Part shown: in pieces, positions 45,574 through 54,235 of the stretch
Layout: each line of letters starts with the position of its first letter
How positions within the stretch are numbered: position 1 is the first letter of the stretch
Assembly (NCBI GenBank): GCA_934546745.1
Contig: CAKTDV010000003.1
Location: 62,001 to 126,000 of the forward strand
DNA length: 64,000 nucleotides
Source: an uncultured Desulfovibrio sp.
GTDB taxonomy: Bacteria > Desulfobacterota > Desulfovibrionia > Desulfovibrionales > Desulfovibrionaceae
Direction of reading: 5' to 3'
The notes under the pieces: generated by a model
The model's input: only the letters and a program-made list of their open reading frames with translations
What the model was told of the DNA's origin: nothing
Database searches by the model: none
Made by a program: the position numbers and the translations under genes

Positions 45574-45915
45574 ATGCGCAGTGATCCCATACGCGTGGAC
45601 GCCGCCCTTCCCGTGGCGCTGTGCGTTTGCGCCGCACTGGCCTGGATCGCGGGCGTACTGCTGCTGACACGGCAAAGCGGCTGGCTGCTGCTTCTCATGG
45701 CCGGAACGGTTCCGGGCGGCATCCCGCTGGCCCGTTACGCCCGAAAACGGGGGCGGCACGGCCTTCTGGCCGCCACCCTCGCGGGCCTGGGGCTGGCCCT
45801 GACGCTTGGCCTTCTGGCTCTGGCGGACACCCTTGAACCGGACGCCCCCTCCCCTGCCGGGAGAGGGCTTCCGCACAACCTTCATTGTTGCGACATCCCG
45901 AAGGAGACGCCATGA
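45574..45915 (+). CDS. Small integral membrane protein of unknown function
   Basis: 113 residues. Three hydrophobic stretches (about 11-32, 35-48 with a short break, 65-85) span most of the chain; the tail is Pro-rich and holds two adjacent cysteines (NLHCCDIP). No family recognised. Begins four bases after the lectin-like gene and overlaps the next start by ATGA, so it is an integral part of the operon. Confidence 0.65.
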   Translation: MRSDPIRVDAALPVALCVCAALAWIAGVLLLTRQSGWLLLLMAGTVPGGIPLARYARKRGRHGLLAATLAGLGLALTLGLLALADTLEPDAPSPAGRGLPHNLHCCDIPKETP

Positions 45916-46301
45916 GGCATTCCCCTTTCTTCCGGAGCTTCCGTCTGTGGCCGATCCCCCTCTGTCTGGCGCTCTGCTGCGGACAGGCGTTTGCCGGGAC
46001 CCAAACGCGGCCAGTCACGTGCGTTATTACGTCCGGCGGCCATACCTACGCCCCTTCCGGTTGCCGGATCACCCAGGAGACGGAAGAACACACCCGTTGG
46101 TATGTCATCGAAACAGCGGACGCTTCGCCTCTGCTGGAGGAGATCCTGTCCGTCTCCCTGGTCGAAATGTCGCCCGAAACGGCGGAAGTGAGCGGTTTGA
46201 CGAAAAGCGGCATCAATTCCCGCTGGGGGCGGGCCAGACGCGACGGCGACTGCTGGTCCGGGGAAGATTTCCGCATCTGCATCAGAGAGGTTTCACACTA
46301 A
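45912..46301 (+). CDS. Small secreted protein of unknown function
   Basis: 129 residues. Signal peptide to about residue 28 (CCGQAFAGT). The mature part has five cysteines among about 100 residues (TCVITSGGHTYAPSGCRI, GDCWSGEDFRICIRE), probably disulfide-bonded, with an acidic middle. AAGGAG stands seven bases before ATG 45912. No family recognised. Overlaps the previous stop by four bases. Confidence 0.7.
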   Translation: MRHSPFFRSFRLWPIPLCLALCCGQAFAGTQTRPVTCVITSGGHTYAPSGCRITQETEEHTRWYVIETADASPLLEEILSVSLVEMSPETAEVSGLTKSGINSRWGRARRDGDCWSGEDFRICIREVSH

Positions 46302-46314
46302 AAAGGAGGTCGAG

Positions 46315-46740
46315 ATGAAGATAGCTGTCCTGAGAAAGGCATCCAGCTGTTTTTTGGCCGCGCTGCTCCTTGTGGCAATGGCGACACTGGCGAAAGCGGG
46401 CCCTGTGAGCATCAGGGTGACGGACGCCGAGGCGGGAGGCATGAGCGGCGGCAAGCAGGCCATCACCTTCTGGATGACCGTCAAAAACACCTCTTCCGAC
46501 GACACTATCCGCCGGCTCAACAGCGTGACGGTGGAGGTACACGGCGCATGGGGCGACGGACGGGAGGAAACGTACCGGCGAAATGTCACCGTCGACTGGA
46601 CCTTTGATCCGGAACTCGGCCCAGGCAAAACAAAAAAGCTCAAGACGCGCTTCATGCGGAACGTCAACCCTGACAAAGGCTGGCACAAATACAGAAGCGT
46701 CCGGGTACGCGTCCTGAAGTACAACGTCAAGGCCGGTTAA
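46315..46740 (+). CDS. Small secreted beta-rich protein of unknown function
   Basis: 141 residues. Cleavable signal (ends TLAKAGP). The mature part is basic at its end and its pattern (ITFWMTVKNTSSDDTIRRL, TVDWTFDPELGPGKTKKL) looks like an immunoglobulin-type beta sandwich of the kind found in FxLYD-like domains, but I cannot assign it. AAAGGAGG lies upstream of the ATG. Fourteen bases after the preceding gene. Confidence 0.7.
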   Translation: MKIAVLRKASSCFLAALLLVAMATLAKAGPVSIRVTDAEAGGMSGGKQAITFWMTVKNTSSDDTIRRLNSVTVEVHGAWGDGREETYRRNVTVDWTFDPELGPGKTKKLKTRFMRNVNPDKGWHKYRSVRVRVLKYNVKAG

Positions 46741-46830
46741 CGCCCGGACAGCGCCGCTTCCGAAGCGCGCGCCTTCCCAGGCGGAAAGCGCGCGCACCGG
46801 TCTCTCCACCATCACAGCGGAGGCATCCTC

Positions 46831-48096
46831 ATGGATTCGTTACCGCATCCCCGGATGGCGCCGTGCCATCCACCCCTTCTTTGTGCTCTGGCCTGCGTTT
46901 TGCTGCTGGCAGCATCCGCGGTATGCGCCAGCCCCGCGAACCATGACAGGCTCATGCACGACAAGGCGTACAGGGACGCCTTTGAAAGCTATGCCGCCAG
47001 GGAGCGCATGGCTGAGGAACGCCTTGACGCCAGCGACCTTGCCGCCGCCCGGAAGGCCGCGCGGGACGACATGGCCGAAGCGGCCGGGGTGGCCATGCGG
47101 GCGGGCATGACGGAGACAGAGGCATGGAGCGCCGCCTATGCCCTTGGGCACGACAGTCTGGAGCGCGAACTGGCGTGGGACTGGCTGCGCCGTCACCCCG
47201 AAGGCATTCAGGGGTTCTACCGAAGAGAAGGTAGGGCGTTCGACGGCTGGCTCACCGTGCGCGGAGAGGACGCGCCGGGTCGCTATGCCGTGCGCCTGTT
47301 TGCCATGCGGCGGAACGCCCCTTTCAACAGCGGTGAACTGGACGGATCCGGCGCCTTCAAGGACGGCGTCATGCGCGTCGCACAGGAAAACGACAACGGC
47401 AATCCCCTCCGCATCACCTTCAACGGTGACACGGCGACCGTCGTCGAAACCCAGGCGTTCAGGGAAAGCGGAACGCTGGGCGCTGGCGTCAGTCTGGAGG
47501 GAAGCTACCGGCGCGAAAAAAAAGGTGAAACGTTTTCCAGGGAAGAGCTGGAGCGCATGAGCGTCTTCCTGTCCAATTTTACCGAAATCGGCATGATGCG
47601 CTTCACGGCCGAAGAGGTGCTGCACGGAGAAAACCCCTCCGCGATGGTCCGCTTCGGCATCTGGCATAATTACATAAACAATTACAAAAGCCGCATCCGG
47701 CCGTGCGCCGTCCGGAACTGCCCGTGGGGGTCGCTGACAATACGCTGCGACAGCGTCCGGGAGAGCCTCCGGCGCTATTTCGGCTCCGCGCCAGACCACT
47801 GTCCCTCCGCGCCGCCTCCCGATGCGGCGTCTCTCCGCGACGGCTATCATTTTGACGGCACACGGTATCATTTTGAGGGCGCCGACGGCGAGGCCGTCTA
47901 TCACGCGCGGGTCGACAGTGCCCGGCACTGTGCCGGCGGGCTGATTGAGATGCGCGGCGTCATCCACAACGCCGGCGACGGACAGGACGTTCCGGGCGGT
48001 TTTGTCGCGCTGGCCCGACCCCATGTCTGGAAAGGCAGGGACACCTGGGCCATCGTGAGCCTGACGGCACAGGTTTCGGAAGAGGAAAGGAGATAG
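46831..48096 (+). CDS. Secreted protein, paralogue of the next gene (unknown function)
   Basis: 421 residues. A signal peptide ends near AVCASPA (about residue 34). Residues 35-125 are highly charged and helical (AYRDAFESYAARERMAEERL). A central module (about 130-230) contains GFYRREGRAFDGWLTVRG and ends TVVETQAFRESGTLG then LEGSYRRE. The same module recurs in the next gene. The C-terminal half has six cysteines (RPCAVRNCPWGSL, IRCDSVRES, DHCPS, RHCAGG). No family recognised. Two bases separate it from its paralogue. Confidence 0.7.
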   Translation: MDSLPHPRMAPCHPPLLCALACVLLLAASAVCASPANHDRLMHDKAYRDAFESYAARERMAEERLDASDLAAARKAARDDMAEAAGVAMRAGMTETEAWSAAYALGHDSLERELAWDWLRRHPEGIQGFYRREGRAFDGWLTVRGEDAPGRYAVRLFAMRRNAPFNSGELDGSGAFKDGVMRVAQENDNGNPLRITFNGDTATVVETQAFRESGTLGAGVSLEGSYRREKKGETFSREELERMSVFLSNFTEIGMMRFTAEEVLHGENPSAMVRFGIWHNYINNYKSRIRPCAVRNCPWGSLTIRCDSVRESLRRYFGSAPDHCPSAPPPDAASLRDGYHFDGTRYHFEGADGEAVYHARVDSARHCAGGLIEMRGVIHNAGDGQDVPGGFVALARPHVWKGRDTWAIVSLTAQVSEEERR

Positions 48097-48098
48097 CG

Positions 48099-48884
48099 AT
48101 GGAAGGTTTTCTGAACAGGTCCTGCCGGTGGGGCGCGCACGGCGTCTCCGCCATGCGCGTGCCCGGAAGCGTCTTCTCCGCCGTCCTCGCGGCGTTTTTT
48201 TGCCTGGGCTCCCCGGCATTTTCCCTGCCGCCACAGCATGAGGTGTGGATTCAGGAAAACGACGCCTACCGCACCATGTATGAGCGTTATGACATCGGAC
48301 TTCAGCGGATTCATGACTCCCTGTCCGAAGAGGCGTACAGGGCGCTGGAGAAAAAAAACGAGGCCGCCCTTGCCGAAAGCGTCCGGCAGGCCGAATCCGC
48401 CGGGGGAAATGCGGCGCTGGCCTGCGCCCGGACATTGGCGGAACGCATTCTGGCTATGGAAAGGGCGGCAAACAAGGCGGATTCGAAGCGGATCGCGGGC
48501 GATCGCGACCCGAACGAAGGATATTACCGCCTGATCGGACGGCAGGGCGTCGACGGTTATCTGACCATCAGCCGGGACGGCAACGGCGGCTACTGTCTGG
48601 AAATCGCCGCATGGCAAACACACGCGCCGCAGACTTTCGGCTGGAGCCAAGCCCAGGCGCGCGCCGTGGGCGGACGTTTCAGCACATCGTCGGTCTATCA
48701 GCCGGATACCGCCGAAGACAGCGACGCCAGAGACGTACAGCTTCATCTCGCCATCAGGGACGGCCTTGCCACGGTGACAAGCACGGAGGCGTTCAGAAAC
48801 GGGGGGTACGTCTGGTTCAGCCAGGGAGAAACAACCCTTGTGAAAAACATTGTCCTTGACGGCACATACCGGCGTATGCCCTGA
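48099..48884 (+). CDS. Secreted protein, paralogue of the preceding gene (unknown function)
   Basis: 261 residues. Signal peptide near residues 18-43 (ends SPAFSLP); ATG 48156 (MRVPGSVF) is an alternative, shorter start. A charged helical segment (AYRTMYERYDIGLQRIHDSL) precedes a module GYYRLIGRQGVDGYLTISRD ... ATVTSTEAFRNGGYVW ... LDGTYRRM, matching the central module of the upstream gene block for block. It lacks that protein's cysteine-rich C-terminal half. Last gene of the operon; a long inverted repeat follows. Confidence 0.7.
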   Translation: MEGFLNRSCRWGAHGVSAMRVPGSVFSAVLAAFFCLGSPAFSLPPQHEVWIQENDAYRTMYERYDIGLQRIHDSLSEEAYRALEKKNEAALAESVRQAESAGGNAALACARTLAERILAMERAANKADSKRIAGDRDPNEGYYRLIGRQGVDGYLTISRDGNGGYCLEIAAWQTHAPQTFGWSQAQARAVGGRFSTSSVYQPDTAEDSDARDVQLHLAIRDGLATVTSTEAFRNGGYVWFSQGETTLVKNIVLDGTYRRMP

Positions 48885-48935
48885 CAGGCAGGAGTGCCGC
48901 CGGGGCGCTTCACAACGGCCGAAACAACGGCATGA

Positions 48936-48986
48936 CAAGGGCGTTGTCACGACTCACCGCGATGCGTGAGCATGACAACGCCCTTG
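48936..48986. repeat. Long perfect inverted repeat at the end of the secreted-protein operon
   Basis: Arms of 14 bases (48936-48949 and 48973-48986) match perfectly, and inside them CTCAC (48953-48957) pairs with GTGAG (48966-48970). It lies between convergent genes and is probably a bidirectional transcription end signal, although no T-tract flanks it. Confidence 0.7.
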
Positions 48987-49026
48987 GCGCGTCCCGCGAC
49001 GGACGCTTTCTCGACGTGGAGCCGCC

Positions 49027-49458
49027 CTACAGATCGCAGAGGCGTTGCGGCGGCAGGATGGAAAACCCGTTCCCTTGCAGGATGTCGATAGCCGCGTCCA
49101 CCTTGTCAAAACGGAAAATCATGACGGCATTGTCCGTCGCGCCCTGGGCAAAGGCGTACATATACTCGACGTTGATGTTGTTGGCGGACATGAGCTGCAG
49201 AATGGCGTCCAACCCGCCGGGCTGATCGGGCACTTCCACGGCGACGACGTACGTGCGGCCGAGGGTAAACCCCTTTTCCTTGAGAACGGTCTGCGCTTTC
49301 TCATGATTGCAGACAATCAGGCGCAGAATGCCAAAGTCGGACGTATCCGCCAGCGACAGCGCGCGGATATTGACGCCCGCTTCCGCAAGCGTGCGGGTCA
49401 CTTCGGCAAGGCGTCCGGCCCGGTTTTCCAGAAAGACCGACAATTGTTCCGATTTCAT
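49027..49458 (-). CDS. ACT-domain protein
   Basis: 143 residues forming two ACT domains: LSVFLENRAGRLAEVTRTLA (residues 6-25) with INIRALS-like VNIRALSLAD, and VVAVEVPDQPGGLDAILQLM with NINVEYMYAF. ACT domains bind amino acids and regulate metabolic enzymes. Stand-alone tandem forms often sit beside phenylacetate-CoA ligase genes in this group; none is seen here. Ends the minus-strand run behind tatA, 23 bases away. Confidence 0.88.
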   Translation of the reverse strand: MKSEQLSVFLENRAGRLAEVTRTLAEAGVNIRALSLADTSDFGILRLIVCNHEKAQTVLKEKGFTLGRTYVVAVEVPDQPGGLDAILQLMSANNINVEYMYAFAQGATDNAVMIFRFDKVDAAIDILQGNGFSILPPQRLCDL

Positions 49459-49481
49459 GTGCTGTCTCCCGTATGCGCGGC

Positions 49482-49700
49482 CTAGGCCCTGGGCATGCCG
49501 TCGCCGCCCGTCGTGCCGCTGGCGCCCGTCTTTTCCTTGGTTGGGGTGATATCGATTTCATCGGGTTCGGACGAGGCGCGCCGGAAATTCCGGATGGCGC
49601 GTCCCAGCCCGCCGCCGATTTCCGGCAGTTTCTTGGCGCCGAACAGCAGCAGCACCACAATGAGGATAAGAAGCAGTTCCTGCGTGCCGATATTGAACAT
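49482..49700 (-). CDS. tatA: Twin-arginine translocase subunit TatA
   Basis: 72 residues. N-terminal helix ([20 protein letters not shown]) followed by the conserved FG-x-KLPE hinge and amphipathic helix [15 protein letters not shown], then a polar tail. TatA rings form the pore for folded, cofactor-loaded proteins such as periplasmic hydrogenases and formate dehydrogenases. TatB and TatC are not in the window. The short length and Gly-rich hinge favour TatA/E over TatB. Confidence 0.92.
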   Translation of the reverse strand: MFNIGTQELLLILIVVLLLFGAKKLPEIGGGLGRAIRNFRRASSEPDEIDITPTKEKTGASGTTGGDGMPRA

Positions 49701-49780
49701 GCTGGCCTCCGTGCTTAGGGGTGTGGATGATCCGGGATGCGTTTACTCCATAGTAGGCGCGGGCCGGTTTCCGGTCAAGG

Positions 49781-50662
49781 TCAACGCCGTTTCGGACTTC
49801 GTGAAAGCCGCCGCTCCACCTCCTGGGGGGAATCGGGATGGCTGAAACCGGCCTCCAGAAGACGCCGGGCGGCGAGATCCCGCCGGGCGGCGCTTGCGCC
49901 GCCCATGACGACGGCAATCAGCCGGACACCCTTGCGCTCGGCTGTGGCGACAATATTGTAGCCGGACGCTACCGTCCACCCCGTCTTGAGTCCGTCGACG
50001 CCAGGAACGTCCCCCAGCAGCCGGTTTGTGGCGCGCATGACGCGGCGTCCATGACGGAAGACGCGGGGCGAATGGTAGCGCAGGGCCGAAGGATGCGCGC
50101 GCAGGTAGGCAAGGGAAAGCGCCAGCATGTCGCGCGCCGTCGTGCGCTGTCCGGCGGCGGGCAGGCCGTTGACATTCCTGAACTGCGTGTGCCTCATGCC
50201 GATGGCGCGGGCCTTGCGGTTCATCAGACGCACGAAATGCCGGGTGTTGCCCCCTATCTTTTCCGCCGCGGCCACGGCGGCGTCATTGCCGGAAACCACG
50301 GCCATGCCATAGAGAAGATTCTCCAGCCGGACACGTTCGCCGCGTTGCAGGTGCATGCTCGATCCGCCAGTACGCGCGGCCTTGCGGCTGACAATCAGCC
50401 AGGTCCTGGGCGAGACCCTGCGCTGGCGAACGGCATCCAGCGTCAGCATCATGGTCATGAGCTTTGTCAGCGATGCCGGTGGGATGGAGGCGTCGGCATT
50501 TTGCGTGTAGAGCAGCATTCCCGTCGTCTGATTGAAAAGGATGGCCGATGCCGCCGGTACGCGCGCCGCAACCGGCAGGGCCAGCGTCAGGCACAGCGGA
50601 ACGAGAAGAGCGGCAAGGCAGACGCGGAGGAGCCTCTCAGACAGTGGTGGATTCTGGCGCAT
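49781..50662 (-). CDS. D-alanyl-D-alanine carboxypeptidase (PBP5/DacF type)
   Basis: 293 residues. Signal peptide to about residue 33; SLTKLM (active-site serine), SGN in VVSGNDAAVAA and KTG in DGLKTGWTVAS are all present and correctly spaced. Trims the terminal D-Ala from peptidoglycan stem peptides. The C-terminal PBP5 membrane-anchor domain is missing, so the enzyme is probably soluble in the periplasm. ATG 50662 overlaps the upstream permease gene by 26 bases; the frame is open far 5' but that part is antisense-like to the permease frame. Confidence 0.93.
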   Translation of the reverse strand: MRQNPPLSERLLRVCLAALLVPLCLTLALPVAARVPAASAILFNQTTGMLLYTQNADASIPPASLTKLMTMMLTLDAVRQRRVSPRTWLIVSRKAARTGGSSMHLQRGERVRLENLLYGMAVVSGNDAAVAAAEKIGGNTRHFVRLMNRKARAIGMRHTQFRNVNGLPAAGQRTTARDMLALSLAYLRAHPSALRYHSPRVFRHGRRVMRATNRLLGDVPGVDGLKTGWTVASGYNIVATAERKGVRLIAVVMGGASAARRDLAARRLLEAGFSHPDSPQEVERRLSRSPKRR

Positions 50663-51758
50663 GATAGAGTCGGTTGCCCTCTTCCACAGCCTGCAGGGCA
50701 AAGGCCAGCAGGACAGGGCCGGCAATGAGCCCCACGGGGCCGAAGCTGGCAAGGCCGCAGAGAATGGCAATGATAAGGACAACGAAAGGAGCTTTGATGC
50801 CCTGACGCAGAAAGAGCGGGCGAAACACGTTGTCAACGCCCGCGACGGCCAGAGATCCCCAGAGGGCGAGACCGACGGCGGGCATGGCGCTGCCGCTGAA
50901 CCAGAGAGAGAGACAGAGCGGTCCCCAGACAAGGGCCGTTCCGATGGCGGGAATGGGCGCCACAAGGGTGGCGAGCAGCCCCCAGAAGGCGGGTTGGCGG
51001 ATACCCGCCACGGCAAAGCCGATCCCGCAGAGGACACCCTGCATGGCCGCCACCAGCACAATGCCCATGAGAATGGCGCGAAGGGCGCGGCGAATAGCCA
51101 GAACAAAGCGCTTGAGCATGGGCACGGGAATGGCGAACAGACGCGCCACGACAAGGTTAATGCGCCGGGCCGACATGGCGAAAATGACCGTCAGCGTCAT
51201 GAAGAGGAAGAGCGTCCAGAGGGCCGACATGGTGCCGCCGACGAGATCAAGACCGCGATTGATGAGCTGCCCCATGGTGTCGCCAATGAGACTGTCCACC
51301 TGGCCAAGGGCGTCGTTCAGCGCCCGCTCCAGACGGGGGTAGGCGGCCAGGTTGGCGCGAAGCCCCTGAATATGGGCGACCCAGTCCGGCGGCAGCTGGA
51401 AATTGTTGGCCTGCAGTTCCCGCAGGCGGGCCACGCCGCCCGCAATCTGCGGTGAAACAAGCAGGACGAAAACGGCGATGGGGGTGCAGATGCTTATGAC
51501 GATGCCGCATGCGTAGAGCGTTACCGGCATGGAACGGCTCATGTGAAAAAAGCCTCTGTACAGCCAGCCGCCGCGCCTGTGCGGGGAAAAGCGCGCACGC
51601 CACCGCCGTCCCACGATACGCAGATGGCGGTAGACGGGCAGGCTGAGGCAGGCGGCGCAACCGGCCAGAAACAGCGTGACAGGGTTGCTCTTCAGCAACA
51701 GCAGCCAGGCAATGGCGGCCAGAAGATAGAGTATGCGGGGCAGAGAGGATACGCTCAT
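50637..51758 (-). CDS. AI-2E family transporter-like membrane protein
   Basis: 373 residues with about seven membrane helices, and a large soluble loop after the third. The region GIRQPAFWGLLATLVAPIPAIG, WGPLCLSLWF and NVFRPLFLRQGIKAPF matches UPF0118/AI-2E permeases; members export AI-2 or act as Na+/H+ antiporters. ATG 51758 is chosen because the membrane helices begin right after it; the 53 codons upstream are Arg/Pro-rich and partly inside greA, with no good SD at either start. Confidence 0.85.
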   Translation of the reverse strand: MSVSSLPRILYLLAAIAWLLLLKSNPVTLFLAGCAACLSLPVYRHLRIVGRRWRARFSPHRRGGWLYRGFFHMSRSMPVTLYACGIVISICTPIAVFVLLVSPQIAGGVARLRELQANNFQLPPDWVAHIQGLRANLAAYPRLERALNDALGQVDSLIGDTMGQLINRGLDLVGGTMSALWTLFLFMTLTVIFAMSARRINLVVARLFAIPVPMLKRFVLAIRRALRAILMGIVLVAAMQGVLCGIGFAVAGIRQPAFWGLLATLVAPIPAIGTALVWGPLCLSLWFSGSAMPAVGLALWGSLAVAGVDNVFRPLFLRQGIKAPFVVLIIAILCGLASFGPVGLIAGPVLLAFALQAVEEGNRLYHAPESTTV

Positions 51759-51885
51759 ACGTTTCTGACGGCTGCGGGTAGCGCGACAACGCCGCGCGAC
51801 GCCCGAGGGAAGAAGGCCGCCGGCAAGGGGAAACCCTGGACCGGCGAAACGGATCAGCCTTGTGCGCCGCGCGGCGGTCAGGGGT

Positions 51886-52380
51886 TCAGCCGAGAACCCC
51901 GGAGCCATTGAAGGCAATGGAAATGATTTCGTAGGTCACACGCCCACGCGGAATATCCACGCTCACCTCATCGCCTTCCTCCTTGCCGAGCAACGCCTGC
52001 CCCACGGGAGAAAGGAAGGAAATGGATCCTCTGGCGGGGTCGGCCTCATCCGGACCAAGAATGGTAAAGGTGCGGCGCTCCTCGGTGTCGACGTCTTCCA
52101 CGTCCACCGTAGCGCCAAAAACGACCCTGTCTCCGCCCAGTTTATCCAGATCGACGATCTGATACAGCGCCATGCGCGACTCAATGTACTTGATGCGCGC
52201 TTCGGTCATGCCCTGACGTTCGCGCGCGGCGTCGTACCCCGCGTTCTCGCGCAGGTCGCCTTCCTCGCGGGCTTCCTTGATGGCCTGAATGATGGCGGGA
52301 CGCTCGCTCTTCAAACGGGCCAATTCGTCCTCAAGCTTTTTATAGCCCTGCTTGGAGATAGGGATGCTGGTCACGTTCAT
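51886..52380 (-). CDS. greA: Transcription elongation factor GreA
   Basis: 164 residues. The N-terminal coiled coil (YKKLEDELARLKSERPAIIQ, AREEGDLRENAGYDAARERQ with the acidic DLRENAGYD tip) reaches the polymerase active site and stimulates cleavage of backtracked RNA. The C-terminal FKBP-like domain ends with SFLSPVGQALLGKEEGDEV. ATG 52380 follows GAGGA. A promoter and an intrinsic terminator precede it in the leader. Downstream genes on the same strand may be transcribed with it. Confidence 0.97.
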   Translation of the reverse strand: MNVTSIPISKQGYKKLEDELARLKSERPAIIQAIKEAREEGDLRENAGYDAARERQGMTEARIKYIESRMALYQIVDLDKLGGDRVVFGATVDVEDVDTEERRTFTILGPDEADPARGSISFLSPVGQALLGKEEGDEVSVDIPRGRVTYEIISIAFNGSGVLG

Positions 52381-52420
52381 GCTTTTTCCTCATGCAAGGT
52401 ACAAAAAAACGATGCGCAAT

Positions 52421-52451
52421 AAAAAAAGCGTCCGCCAAAGAGGCGAAACGC
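52421..52451 (-). terminator. Intrinsic terminator inside the greA leader
   Basis: On the minus strand GCGTTTCGCC (52451-52442), loop TCTTT, GGCGGACGC (52436-52428), then seven T (52427-52421). It lies between the putative greA promoter and the greA start, so it would attenuate greA. A second run of seven T is at 52409-52403. Confidence 0.7.
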
Positions 52452-52468
52452 ACGTTGCTCGAAGCCTT

Positions 52469-52497
52469 CCTATACTCCCGCCGGGCCGGCAGGTCAA
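52469..52497 (-). promoter_or_regulatory. Putative sigma-70 promoter of greA
   Basis: On the minus strand TTGACC (52497-52492), 17-base spacer, TATAGG (52474-52469). Start of transcription near 52462 would give an 80-base leader containing the terminator. Confidence 0.65.
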
Positions 52498-52607
52498 GCC
52501 CCACCCGCCGCCGGACGGCTTGCGCCCCACGCGTTATGAAGCTATGCTGGCAATGAGCGCCCGCCTGCGGCCCTCCCCGCGTGTAACACGACCTTCTCGG
52601 GGCTACC

Positions 52608-54176
52608 ATGAAGAAATATGTACGGTATCTCGGACCGGTGCTGATTGCGGCCCTGTTTGTCCTGGCCATCTATCTCCTCTATCGCAAACTTGAAACCTAC
52701 AGCATCCACCAGATACGCGAGAGCATCGCCCAGGTCTCCCATGGCAGCATAGCCCTCTCATTTCTCCTGATGGTCGTCAATTACGCCATCCTCGTGGGGT
52801 ACGACTGGCTCGCGCTCAAGGCCATCCACAAAAAACTCCCTCTGCCGTGCGTCGGTCTTGTGTCGCTGGTGGGGCAGGCCGTCAGCTATAACTTCGGCGC
52901 GCTCCTGGGCGGCACGAGCGTGCGCTACCGTTTCTATTCCGCCTGGGGCTTCAGGCTGGAAGAAATCGTGCGTCTTGTGCTGATGCTGGCCGTGACCTTC
53001 TGGGTCGGCGCGCTGGGGCTCTGCGGTCTGGTCTTTCTCATCTGGCCGCCCACCCTGCCGCCCGAACTTGTCGCAAAAATGCCCATTCACGATGTGCGGC
53101 TGCTGGGCGTCGTCCTTCTGGCGATGGCGCTCTCCTATATCGTGCTCTGCTTCACTGTGCGCACGCCTCTCCATGTCTTCGGCAGGGAGTTCGTGTTTCC
53201 CGCGCCGCGCATCGCGCTTGCCCAGCTCTGTGTGGCCGGTATTGACATCGTCGCCGCCGCGGCCTGCATGTATGTGCTGCTGCCCCAGGATATCGGCCTG
53301 GGCTTCATGGACTTTCTGCCCGGCTACCTCATGGCGCAGGTGGCGGTCGTCCTGACGCATGTGCCCGGCGGCGTCGGCGTGTTCGAGCTGGTCATTCTCC
53401 ATCTGACGCATACGCCCAATGAGAAGGCCGTCTTCGCTGCGGTGCTGCTGTTCCGCCTGATTTACTACATTATTCCGCTGCTGGCGGCGGCACTCCTGCT
53501 GGCCGTCTATGAGGCACGCCAGCGCACCGGCGTTCTCCGGGAGGCCGGACGCTGGCTCTTTGTCCTCTCCCATTCCATCGCGGCCTACCTCACCTTTGCC
53601 GCCGGGTGCATCCTGCTGGTTTCCGCGACACTGCCCTGCCTGACGCCGGCCATGGACCGTATGAGCAGCCTTCCCGGATTTCTCGTGCAGGGCGGGCATT
53701 TTGCCTGCGCGCTGTCCGGCGCCATGCTGCTGTTCATCTCCTACGGGCTGGAACGACGGCAACGCCGCGCCTTCCGTCTTGCCGTCATCTTTCTTTCCCT
53801 GGGCATGGCGGGCGCGCTGCTCAAAAGTCTCAGCTGGCTGACGGCCCTCATGGTGGCCGTCATCCTGCTGGCCGTCTGCCTTGCCCACCGCCGTTTTTAC
53901 CGCTCCTCCTTTTTCTGGGAAGAAGCCGTGCCCCCTTACTGGCTTGTGGGCGCTCTAGGCGCGCTGCTGCTGGTCTTTGCCATGGGATGGGGGATCTATC
54001 ACCCCGCCTGGGATCGCGCCGGAAGCTGGGGGTTCGAGCAACCCTATAACGCCGGCCGCGTCCTGCGCGCCTATACGGGAATCACCATTGCCGTGGCGCT
54101 TTCCTGGATCTGGCGGCTGACCCTGCGCCGCCGTAAACGACGCAAGGAACGGCATCCGCGCCCGCCCCAGGAATAA
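52608..54176 (+). CDS. Lysylphosphatidylglycerol synthase-like transmembrane protein (UPF0104/YbhN family)
   Basis: 522 residues, about thirteen membrane helices. It resembles the flippase half of MprF: VSYNFGALLGGTSVRYRFYS and LPGYLMAQVAVVLTHVPGGVGVFEL with RLIYYIIPLLAA are the family motifs. The second half continues as a membrane region like MprF's central part. The aminoacyl-transferase domain is missing, so it probably moves or presents lipids rather than modifying them. ATG 52608 has a weak SD (TCGGGG). Diverges from greA across 227 bases. Confidence 0.87.
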   Translation: MKKYVRYLGPVLIAALFVLAIYLLYRKLETYSIHQIRESIAQVSHGSIALSFLLMVVNYAILVGYDWLALKAIHKKLPLPCVGLVSLVGQAVSYNFGALLGGTSVRYRFYSAWGFRLEEIVRLVLMLAVTFWVGALGLCGLVFLIWPPTLPPELVAKMPIHDVRLLGVVLLAMALSYIVLCFTVRTPLHVFGREFVFPAPRIALAQLCVAGIDIVAAAACMYVLLPQDIGLGFMDFLPGYLMAQVAVVLTHVPGGVGVFELVILHLTHTPNEKAVFAAVLLFRLIYYIIPLLAAALLLAVYEARQRTGVLREAGRWLFVLSHSIAAYLTFAAGCILLVSATLPCLTPAMDRMSSLPGFLVQGGHFACALSGAMLLFISYGLERRQRRAFRLAVIFLSLGMAGALLKSLSWLTALMVAVILLAVCLAHRRFYRSSFFWEEAVPPYWLVGALGALLLVFAMGWGIYHPAWDRAGSWGFEQPYNAGRVLRAYTGITIAVALSWIWRLTLRRRKRRKERHPRPPQE

Positions 54177-54235
54177 GGGGAGACGCAAAATCGTTGTTGC
54201 CACGCTTTCCCCCCATCCCGGACACATCCCTCCTT

